Positions 26,580-37,100 of a stretch of 64,000 bases of DNA are shown one piece after another. Source of the DNA: Kutzneria chonburiensis (GTDB taxonomy: Bacteria > Actinomycetota > Actinomycetes > Mycobacteriales > Pseudonocardiaceae); contig NZ_CP097263.1 in the NCBI RefSeq assembly GCF_028622115.1, forward strand, positions 1,674,001 through 1,738,000, written 5' to 3'. The first letter of the stretch is position 1, and every line of letters starts with the position of its first letter. The translations under genes were made by a program, and so were the position numbers. The notes under the pieces are model-generated. The model saw only the letters and a list, made by a program, of their open reading frames with translations. It was not told where the DNA came from and did no database searches.

Positions 26580-27245
26580 ATGAAGCGCTTCCAGCCCCAC
26601 TTTCGCCGCCGGCTTCCAGCCCCTTGGCTCACCCCCGCTCGACCCCGCCTGCCTTGGCCCGTCCTCCGGGCCGCACTCGTCGCCGTCCTCTTGGCCCTCA
26701 CGCTCGCCACCGCCAGCGTCGTTTGGACCCGTCTAGCCTCTTCCGGCCACCGCTACGACCTCTCTTCCGCCCCTTCCGCCCCCGTCGCCATCGTCTTCGG
26801 CGCCCAGGTAGACACCCCTTTCCTCACCGGCCGGCTCGACGCCACCGTCTCCCTCTTCCGTGCCGGCAAGGTCAACGCCATCCTCGTCTCCGGCAACGCT
26901 TCCGGCTCTTCCGGCAACGAGACCTCCGCCATGACCTCCTACCTCTTGGCGCACGGCGTTCCCCCTTCTTCACTCCTCGTCGACCCTCTCGGCCTCACCA
27001 CCTACGACACCTGCGCCCGCGCCGCCCAGGTCTTCCACCTCCAGCACGTCCTTCTCGTCACCCAGCCCTACCACCTCCCTCGCGCCGTCACTCTCTGCCG
27101 CCACCTCGGCCTCTCCGCCGACGGCATCGCCGCCCCTTGCTCGTGCAGCCCCGTCCTCCTCTTCCGGAACCAGTTCCGAGAGCTCTTCGCCGCCGTCCTC
27201 GCCCTCCGTGACTCCCTCTGGCCCCGCCCTCCCGCCTCCTCCTGA
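26580..27245 (+). CDS. YdcF/SanA-like (DUF218) membrane protein
   Basis: 221 residues with one N-terminal membrane segment (VLRAALVAVLLALTLATASV) and the DUF218 fold outside: VAIVFGAQVDTPFLTGRLDA, ILVSGNASGSSGNETSAMTS, DPLGLTTYDTCARAAQVF and HVLLVTQPYHLPRAVTLCRH. Such proteins (SanA, YdcF) affect envelope barrier properties or vancomycin sensitivity in other bacteria; the reaction is unknown. Codons are strongly pyrimidine-rich, like the region before it. The ATG overlaps an upstream stop. Confidence 0.85.
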   Translation: MKRFQPHFRRRLPAPWLTPARPRLPWPVLRAALVAVLLALTLATASVVWTRLASSGHRYDLSSAPSAPVAIVFGAQVDTPFLTGRLDATVSLFRAGKVNAILVSGNASGSSGNETSAMTSYLLAHGVPPSSLLVDPLGLTTYDTCARAAQVFHLQHVLLVTQPYHLPRAVTLCRHLGLSADGIAAPCSCSPVLLFRNQFRELFAAVLALRDSLWPRPPASS

Positions 27246-27402
27246 CCCCGTCGCTCGCCCTCGCCTTCGCGCTCCTCCCTCTCACCGCTGGTCACGCCCC
27301 CGTACCCACCCTGACCTGCCCAAACCCCGCACCCCACCCCCGATTTGGAATCCATTGAGACGATCATGTAGTCTCTGTCCTGTCAGCAACGCTGACAACC
27401 CA

Positions 27403-27484
27403 GTCCGGGTGGCGGAATGGCAGACGCGCTAGCTTGAGGTGCTAGTGCCCGCAAGGGCGTGGGGGTTCAAGTCCCCCTCGGACA
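27403..27484 (+). tRNA. tRNA-Leu (anticodon GAG)
   Basis: The acceptor arms GTCCGGG and CTCGGAC pair (one G-T). The anticodon stem CTAGC/GCTAG encloses loop TTGAGGT, anticodon GAG. A long variable arm (TGCCCGCAAGGGCG) marks a class II tRNA, and the T-arm reads GGGGGTTCAAGTCCCCC. CCA is not encoded. The C-terminal codons of a decayed integrase run into it from the opposite strand, marking it as an attachment site. Confidence 0.95.
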
Positions 27485-27960
27485 CATTCACTACGCGCAC
27501 GGGTGGTTCAGGTCGACTTTCGGCCGTGACCACCCGTCTTTCGTGGTTGTAGGTCAACTTCACGCCCAGCTGCCGATAGACCTCTAGCTTGTCTGCTGGA
27601 TCGGCGGTTTGGAGGACGTTCAGCAGACCTCCAAGTGTGTCGACGAGTTCCTTGATCTCTTGGCTGGTCATCCGGCGATTGCGAACCGCATCATGCCCGC
27701 TTGTCGGCAGTTTCGCCGTCAATGCCTCCTGCTCACGCTGCACCTCGCGACTCCACGTAGCGACCCAATGCCGGATCGGCACCCGCTTCCAATGCGGCGT
27801 GATGGCGAGCCAGCTTCCGGTCGCAGACGGCAAGTGCGCGGCGGACCTCATCGAGTCCCGACTCGATATCGGGCTGAGCCGCTTCCAGTGCAGCCAGAGA
27901 CTGCTCTATGCGTCCCGGACTGAACGCATTGGCCGACCAGTCCAGGGTCGTCTGTCACGG
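27429..27960 (-). pseudogene. Large serine recombinase C-terminal remnant
   Basis: Two frames give the C-terminal part of an actinomycete serine recombinase. One has AVCDRKLARHHAALEAGADP, preceded by RIEQSLAALEAAQPDIESGL. The next has TSQEIKELVDTLGGLLNVLQ then TADPADKLEVYRQLGVKLTY. A frameshift near 27760 separates them, and the catalytic domain is absent. The last residues (SEGDLNPHALAGTSTSS) are encoded by the tRNA-Leu gene read backwards, as at integrase-tRNA junctions. From 27961 to 28187 I see no intact gene. Confidence 0.7.
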
Positions 27961-28187
27961 ACCGAACATCATCAACAGCTCGTCCGGCCGGGCGATTCCG
28001 CGCTGGTAGCGGGGCCTCACCGAGGCGACCGCGGTATGCGCCGAACCTGGTCAAGTCGACACGGCTACGGTTCCTCACGGGGCTTGCCACGCTGCATCAC
28101 AGCACGAACTTCCTGGACAGCGAAGGAGGTCGACTGCGCGGCACGGGAAGGACGGCGGTTCCCTTGGATGGACGGTGTCGATTGGCG

Positions 28188-31100
28188 TCAGACAGTAGTA
28201 CCGGCCCCTCTGAGCAAAGCAGCGAGGCCGGAAATGGTCGGCTTTCGGAAGAACTCCATCAGCGGGAAGTCCAGGCCGAGGCGATCCCGCACGCGGTCGC
28301 GCAGTCGTACGGCCGAAAGTGAATGGCCGCCGAGGTCAAAGAACGAGCTCGTGACGTCCACCGGGCCGCAGTCCAACTCCTCGCACCAAAGGACGTGCAA
28401 CTGGGCCTCCAGGCCGCCGACAGAGGCGGAGCACTCCGCCTTGCGAGTGGCCGGCTCGGGCAGGCGGTCGCGATCGAGCTTGCCATTGGCACTGACCGGA
28501 AGTTCATCTAGCCAGACCCAGCGGCGCGGCACGCTGTAGCCAGGCAGCACGTCGGACAGCGCGGCGGCGAGGTCGGCGACTTCCCGGTCACCGACAACGT
28601 AGCCGACGAGTTGGGCCTCGCCGTTGTCGTCCTTTGTCGCCACCACGGCAGCGTCCCGGACACCTTCGATGCCGGTCAGCGCGCGGGTCACCTCGCCAAG
28701 CTCGATCCGGAAGCCCCGGACCTTCACTTGGTCATCAGTGCGGCCAAGATACTCCAGAACGCCGTCACGCCACCGAGCCAGATCCCCCGTGCGATACAGC
28801 CTCTCGCCAGGGCGTTGCGGATCGGACACGAATGCCGCCGCCGTCTCCGCGGGCCGATTGACGTAGCCGTCGCTGACACAAGCGCCGCCGAGATGGATCT
28901 CGCCGACGGAGCCGACCGGCACGGGCCGGCCGCAGTCGTCGAGCAGGCGCACGTGCACCCCGGCGACCGGGCGGCCGATGGGCGGTGCGGGATCCCCCGG
29001 CACGACCACCTGTGCGGTGGCGCAGACCGACCCTTCGGTGGGGCCATACATGTTGTGCAGTACGCAGTCGGGGTGGCTGTCGAGGAATGCGCGCAGCGCG
29101 GGCGTGGATCCGGTCGCCTCGCCGGCGGAGATGAGCGTACGCAGCGAGGGCAGCGACGGCCGGGTGGCCATCAGGTACTTCAGCGGGGTGAACGGCATGG
29201 ACAGACGTTGCACGCCGTGCCGCCGGACGGTATCGGCGACGGCCGCCGGGTCGTACCGCGTCTCGTCGTCCATCAGCACGAGCCGGGCTCCGGACGCCAG
29301 TGTTACGAAGATCTCGACCACGCTGCCGTCGAACGAGGGCGATGCCCACTGGAGTGTGTCCTCGGGCTCGAATTCGGCCAGGTGCCAACGCACCAGGTTG
29401 ACCGGCCCGCGGTGTGGCACGAGCACGCCCTTCGGCTGACCGGTGGAGCCCGACGTGTAGATGCAGTACGCAAGACTGTCCGGAGTGGAGGGTGCTGACA
29501 CAGGTGCGGTCGGCACGTCGTCCAACTCGTCGACCAGCACCGGTGACACGGTTGCGAGCGCGGGCAGGTCGGTGAGCAGGCGTTCGGTCGTGACCACGGC
29601 GACAGCCCCGCTGTCGCCAAGCATGAATTCGATGCGGGCCGGTGGCACGGCCGCGTCCAGCGGCAGGTAGCCCGCGCCCGATTTGAGTACACCGACGAGG
29701 GCGGCGATCAGCTCCGGGCCGCGGGGCAGGCACACGCCGACCAGCGCGCCGCTGCCGATGCCTCGGGCGGCGAGCACACCGGCAATCCGGTCCGACCGTT
29801 CGTCGAGCTGCCGGTACGTCAGTTGCCGGTGGTCGTCGACGATGGCGACGGCGTCGGGCGTCCGCCGGGCCTGGTCGGCGACCAGGTCGTGCAGGCACTG
29901 CGTGGGCGCGCCGGCCGGCTCACCCTGCCATTGCGCCAGCAGCGCGCGGTCGGCCGCGGTCAGTGGCAGCGCTGACACCGATTCGGCGGGCCGGGCGATC
30001 CCGTGGCGCAGCGCGTGTTCCACGTAGTCCATCAGGCGCTGGACGGTCGAGCCGTCGAACAGGGCCGTGTCGTACTCCACGAGGCAGCGAACGCCGTCCG
30101 CGTGCTGCGTCAGGTAGATCATCACGTCCATGGTGGCCCGGTCGCTGGCCACGTCGATCAACTCCGCCGTGACCTCGGGCGCGAACTCGATGCCGGGTTC
30201 GGTCTCGAACTCGACGGCGATCTGGAACAGCGGATTGCGCCCGGGATCGCGGACCGGGTTGAGCTCACGCACGAGCTCGTCGAACGAAACCTGCCGATGC
30301 TCGTACGCCGCCAGGCTGGACCGCGTGACGCGCGCGGCAAGGTCACCGAAGGCGGGATCGTCGGTGAGGTCCACACGAAGGGGCACCGTGTCGACGAACA
30401 TGCCGACCACCCCCTCCGCACCGGCCGGGCGACCGCCGTACCCGGTGCCGAACACGATGTCGTGCTGGCCGCTCAATCGGGAGAGGGCGACGCCGAGCGC
30501 GGCGAGCAGGAGGCTGAACACCGTCGACCGATGCCGGGCGCCGAACTCGCGCAGGCGTTCGCCGATACCGTGCGCCAACTCGCGGGTGATGCTGGCGCCG
30601 ACGCCGGACCGCACCGGCGGCCGAGCGCGGTCGGTCGGGAGGATGAGTTCCTGTGCGCCCTCGAGATAGCCATGCCAGAAGGACAAGTCCGTGGCGCGTC
30701 GCCCGTCGTCGACCGGAACCGGAGCGGTCAGCTCGGCGGAGATCGGTGGCAGCGGGGCGTCTCTGTAGGCCGCACCCAGGTCCGTGACGAGGATCTGCGT
30801 GGACAGCGCGTCGATGACGATGTGGTGCCCGACCAGGAAGAGCAGGTGCCGCTCGGGGCCGAAACGCAGCAGCCTGAGGCGAAGCAAAGGACCATTCGCG
30901 AGATCGAACGGCACACGCCCGACTTCGGCCAGCACGGTGGCGAGTGCCATGGTCTCGTCGACGTCGACGCAATCGATGGTCGGGCAGTCGAGTTCGCTCG
31001 GCTGCGTGACGAGGCGGGGTTCGCCGTCCACGATCTCGACCACTGCCCGCAAGGCAGGATGACGGTCGATCACGCGACGTAGTGCGGCGTGCAGGGTTTC

Positions 31101-34100
31101 GAGGTCGAGCGGGCCGTCGAACCGGATCGCCTTGGGTTCGTTGTAGAGCGCCTGGCCGGGGTAGAGCTGGTCGAGGAACCAGATTCGCCGTTGGGCCGGC
31201 GTCAGCGCGACGCCCCGCCGCGGGCGGTGCCGCTGCCGCATCGCGTCCAGCAACGGCAGCGAGGCCAGCACCTGTTCGGTGTCGATGCCGAAGTCCACGA
31301 AGCAGGCAAATTCGTCCGTGCCCGCGTCAAGCAACCGGCCGATCACCTCGGCACAGGAGTCAGGGGTGCCGATCAACGCCCGTGACTCGCAGTAGCGCTG
31401 GTAGGCCCGGCGCAGCATGAAGTCCACGTCGCCGTCGGCCGTCGCGGCAAGGTCGATGTCGAGGCCGAGGCTGTTGGTGACCTGGTTGAACAGTGACATC
31501 GACGAGCGCAGATAGTCGCAGAACGGGCGGAAGGCGGTTTCTCTCGTGGCGTCGAGGTCGTCACCGACGAACGTGTGCAGCAGCACGACGACTCGGCCGG
31601 CTTCGGGGTCGAGGCCGTGTTCGGCGCGGGTTTTCCGGTACAGGGCGATGTTCTCGGCGAGTTGCTCGACCGTCTGAGCCATGAGGTTCGTGACGACGCC
31701 GAGGTCGTTCTCGGCGGCCTGCCGGTAGCTGTCAGGATTGCCGACCACCGCGACGTACAGCGGTGGCCGATCTTGGATGGGCCGCGGCTGCGTGCGCAGC
31801 GCCACCTGTTTGCCGTCACCTGTGGTCGTCGTGACCTCGCCGCCGGCCCAGAGGGTTCGGACGGTCTCCAGCTGGCTGTACACGAGTTCCCGGTGACGGC
31901 CGTAGTTCTCCGGCGCGAGCGCGAAATCGTTGGCGTGCCAGCCGCTTGCCACGCACAGGCCCGCGCGGCCGTGCGAGATGTTGTCCACCACGGCCCACTC
32001 TTCGGCCACGCGGAACGGATTGTGCAACGGCAGGACCACGGAGCCCGCGTGTAGACGCACCCGCTCCGTTCGAGCCGCCAGCGCGGCCGCCAGCACCGAC
32101 GGATTCGGGAAGAGCGCCCCGAAGGAGTGGAAGTGCCGCTCTGGCAGCCACAACGCGTGGAAGTCGTGTCGGTCGGCGAAGGCCGCGGCTTCGTCGATCA
32201 GACGGTACTTGTCCGTCGCGGCCGTGTCCGGATAGTCGCCGAAGAAGTACAGGCTGAAGTCGACCCCGCTGCGGGGAACGGATCCATTCCAGGGCAACGG
32301 TTCTCGCGTGGATTTTACCGTCACCTGAGGACGATGTGGTTCGGCCTCCTGCCGCGCGGGGACCGGTGGTTCGACCAGGTGGACCGCGTTTTCCCGGGCG
32401 AGCAGACCGAGTTGGCCGCGCATCAGGTCGGCGAGCTGTTCAGCCACGGACAGTTGACGCTCGACCAGATGCCGGACGACATCCGATGCCCCGCCGCGGA
32501 GGGAGGTGGTGGTGACCACTGCCGGTGGCGCCGGCGGGACCTCGAGCGGACTGGTCGAGGCGGCCGGGACGACGACGGATGCAAGGTGAGCGGGCGAAGC
32601 CGCGGCGGTGGGGGCAGGAAGCAGCGCTGCCAGCTTTCGTGGAGTGTCCACCTCGGCGAACAGGTCCCGGACGGGGATCTGGACGCCGTGCCGGTCGGCC
32701 ACACCGCGCACCAGAGCCATCATCGACAGGGAATCGGCGCCCTGCTCCAGGAAGGTCCGGTCCGGGGCCACCTCGGTGGCGGGGATGCCGAGGCGGTGGC
32801 CGACCAGGGCCTGCACCTCGGCGAGGGCGAAGTCGTTCATCGGCGTGGCCTCGCTGACTGGAGGGAAAGGCTTGGTGTGGAACGGATACGTGGGCAATGG
32901 GAGGCGGCGGCCACCGGTGGCGAGTGGATGCCAGGTGACAGGGAAACCCGCCTCGTACAGGTCGGCGAGCGCGGGCAGGACCTGGTGAGAGCCCGAGCGG
33001 CGTTGGGTGGCGTGCCAGACAGTGCCGGGTAGGGCTTGACGGCCGAGGGAAGCCACACCGCCATCGGGGCCCAGGTCGAGGAAACGCTGAGCACCCAGGC
33101 GGACCGTGGTGGCGAGCGCGAGATCGAAGCGGACGGGTCGGCGGGCGTGCTGGACAAGGTGGTCGGGTGTGAGCAGGGCACCCGTGGGAAGGACCGCGCC
33201 GTCGAGTGAGCTGACCACAGGGATCTTCAGTGGGCACAGCGACAGTTTCGAGGCGGCGCGGCGGAGATCGGGTAGCACGGGGTCCATCAGACTGCTGTGG
33301 TACGCGCGGTCGACGGAAAGACGCCGCCAGCGGATGTCCTCGCGGTCGAGCAGGGTGATGGCAGCGTCCATGGTTTCCGGTGCGCCGCACAGGACGTGAC
33401 GGTCGTTGCCGTTGACGGCAGCGATCTCGGCGCCAGAGCGGTCGGCGATGTGGCGTGCGGTGTTTGCGTCGGCGAGGACGGCGATCATGCCGCCGGCGGC
33501 GGTCGACGCCATGAGCTCGCAGCGCCTGGTCACGAAGCGCAGGCCGTCCTCGTAGGAGAAGGCGCCGGCCACGCACAGTGCGGCCAGTTCGCCGATGCTG
33601 TGGCCCACGACCATGGTGGGTTCGATCCCGAACGAATGCCACACCCGGGCCTGGGCCACCTGAAGTGCGAACTGCGCGACCTGGGCGGAGCCGGGACGGT
33701 CCAGGAGTTCGCGGACGGCAGGGAAATCGGCCCGGAGCATGTCGGCCATACCGGGGTACGACCCGCCCTGGCCGGAGAACGCGAACACCAGGGCGGTCGC
33801 CGGCGATGGCTCGGCGACGGGGCGCGTTCGCAGCGCGGCGGCCAGGTCGCGGGCGGACTCGCCGACCACGGCCACGCGGTGGGCGTGATGGGCACGGCCC
33901 AGGCCCAGGGTGGTGACGAGGTCAGCCGGAACAAGGGTGGGGTGGGCATCGAGGTGATCGGCCACGCGGACCACCAGACGGGCCAGGCTGTCGGGGTTCT
34001 TGGCTGACAGCGGCAGCACGACGGCTCGCGGCGGGACGGCATCCCGCTGCGGCGGGGCCTGTTCGAGCACCACGTGGGCATTGGTGCCGCCAACGCCGAA

Positions 34101-37100
34101 GGCGCTGACACCGGCCCGCCGGGGGCCGGTACACACCCATGGCTGCCGTGCGACGGCCGGTGTGAACGGGCTTCCTTCGAGGCCCAGATCCGGATTCGGG
34201 GTGTGGAAGTTGAGCGTGGGCACGATCTCACCGTGCCGAAGCATCAACACCGTTTTGATCAAGCCGGCCATGCCGGCGCACGTGTCGAGGTGCCCGATGT
34301 TGGGCTTCACGGAGCCGATCGCGCAGAAGCCCGTGCCCGGGGCGTTGCCGAAGGCCTCGCGCAGGGCGCTGAGCTCGATGGGATCGCCGAGCCTGGTGCC
34401 GGTGCCGTGCGCCTCGACGTAGCTGATGCTGTCGGCGGCGACACCGGCTCGGCGATGTGCGGCGCGCACGACGGCCGCCTGCCCGGCGACACCAGGAGCG
34501 GTGAAGCCGACCTTGCTGGCACCGTCGTTGTTCACAGCGCTGCCCAGGATCACGGCGTGCACGGTGTCGCCGTCGGCGATTGCCTGGTCCAGCCGCTTCA
34601 ACAACACCGCGGCGACCCCGTTGCCGCCAACCGTGCCGTCGGCGTCCGCGTCAAAGGTCCGGCAGCGGCCCGACTCTGACAGGATGGAGCCGGGCTCGTG
34701 CCGATAGCCGCGCTCCTGTGGCACCCGCACGGCCGCGGCGCCGGCCAGCGCCAGGTCGGCGTCGCCGGTCAGCAGCGCCTGAACGGCGAGGTGCACGGCG
34801 ACGAGCGAGGTCGAACACGCTGTCTGCACGCCGATGGCCGGCCCGGTCAGGCCGAGTCGGTACGCCACACGCGAGGCCAGGAAGTCCGGCTCGCCGCCGA
34901 TCGCCGCTTGCATCGCGTGCTCCGCGTCGAAGGCGGGACCGACGCCGTCCTGATGTCCGTAGAGTTGCATGCCGGAACCGGCGAAGACCCCGATCCGGCC
35001 GTCGAAGCCGGCCGGGTAGCCGCCGTGCTCGAGGGCGTGGTGGCAGCACTGAAGAAACAGCCGATGAGCCGGGGCGGTCAGCTCGGCCTCGCGTGGACTG
35101 ACGCCGAAGAACTCAGCGTCAAATCCCGTCACGTCGTCGAGCACGCCGGCGACCGGCCGGAAGCCGGCCGCCTCGGTGACCGCGACCGGCACGCCCGCGT
35201 CGGCGAGTTCCCCTGCGGTGAACACCCGCACGCTGTCGACGCCGTGGCGCAGGTTCGCCCAGAACTCGTCGATGTTGTCGGCCCCGGGGAAGCGGGCGGC
35301 CATACCGATGATCGCGATTCGGTCGTCTGCCGCGGTGTCGGTATCCGACCGGTCTTCCACGGGGCGGTCGCCGACCAGATGGGCGGCGAGAGCAGCAACG
35401 GTTGGATGCTCGAACAACACCGTGGGACCGACCGGCATCCCCAGCTCCTTGGCCAGCCTGACCCGGGCCTGGCTCAAGGTCACGGACGTGAGCCCAAGCT
35501 CGTAGAACGGTGTGTGGTCGTCGACGTCGGCGCCGACCAGGTCACGCACCACGGCCCGCACCGTGTCGAGGGGGTTGGCCGGCAGATCGTATTCGCCGGC
35601 GAGCAATCGCTCCCGCAGTTCGACCCGTCTCACCTTTCCACTGCTGGTACGTGGAAACTCCGTGTCCGGCAGCACGATGACCCGAGATGCCGTCAGCCGC
35701 AACCGGTCGAACACGGCCGCCTTCACCTCGGCCGCGATGGCGCGGCCCGCCACCACGAACACCACGAGCCGCTCGGTGCCGTGCTGGTCGTCGGGCACCC
35801 CGACCGCGGCGGCGGCCGTCACACCGGGCACTGTGCCCGCGACGGCCTCGATCTCGTGGCAGTAGTGGTTGTGGCCGTTGAGGATGACGATGTCCTTGGC
35901 CCGTCCGGTGATCACCACCTCACCATCGGCGATGTAGGCCAGGTCGCCGGTGTCCAGCCAGCCGTCTACAAAGGACGAACCGGTCGCCGCCGGGTCCTCG
36001 GCATAACCGGGTGTGATCCGATTGCCGCGCACCTGAAGCCGGCCGATGTGCCATTCCGGCCGTACCGCACCGGCCTGGTCGGTCACGCGGACCTCGGCCC
36101 CGGGCGCCGGGCGGCCGACGCTGACGAAGGTCAGGGCGTCCTGCTCCGCGACGCCCGGATCGGCCTGTCGGAGCCGACCGGCCAGGCTGGACTTCAGCAC
36201 GGTGTGCCAGCCCCGGTCGGCGGTGAGCCGGCCCCAGGTGATGCCGGTTGTCGTCTCCGCCATGCCCCAGGCCGGCCGGAACGCGTCCGACGGCACGCCG
36301 AATTGTGTGGTCGCGGCCAGGAATCGGGCCACCGCCGGCCGCGTGATCTGCTCGCCGCCGGACACCAGCGTACGCAGACAGGTCAGGTCCCAGCTGCGTC
36401 CCGGTTCGGCCGCCAGGGCGTCGGACACCAGTTGGTAGCCGAACATCGGAGCCCAGGTGTGGTTCGCGCGGTGTTCGGCCACGAGGTCGAGCCAGCGCAG
36501 CGGCTCGCCGAGCACCAGGTCGGTCGGCGTCTGCACGTTGTCACAGCCGACGAACACCTCCAGCACGTGGTACAGCAGGAATGAGCCGCTGTTGTCCACG
36601 GGCAGCCAGTTCAGGCTGGTGTCCGACGGCGTGATGCCGAGCTCACGCCTGGTCCCGGCGGCGAATTCCGCGAGCGCCCGGTGTGTCAGCTGCACGGCCT
36701 TGGCCGCTCCTGTGCTGCCCGAGGACAGCATCAGCACAGCGGTGTCGTCTTCGGACGGTCGGTGCAGCGGCTCGTCCGGGTCGCCGTCAAGGCAGGCGAT
36801 GTCCTGTGCCCGATCACCCACGGTCTCCGGCAGGGCGTCCACTCCGTGGGCGTCGGTCACGACAATCGGCCGCCGCAGCAACTCCCATGTGTCCACCACG
36901 CGGCTGACGACCGGACCCGTCCGCGACGACGGCACTGGATCCGCGATCGCAACCGGCTTGGCCCCGCCGAGCACGCATGCCCAGAACGCCGGGAAGAAGT
37001 CCGCCAGCGGAAGGCCTTGCAGCAGGACGTGATCACCACGGAGCACCCCGGCCGCTCGCAAGCCACCGAGCAGTCGTCGGGACCGGGACAGGAGGTCCCG

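Noticed and set aside
26333-27211. Arg/Pro-rich frame overlapping the YdcF gene
   Set aside because: It has extreme His/Arg/Pro composition and is a shadow of the YdcF gene and the repeat in another frame.
28750-29900. Specificity prediction for the adenylation domain
   Set aside because: The residues picked by eye (D-G-V-S-I-A-M-V-C) match no code I can name with confidence, so no amino acid is claimed.
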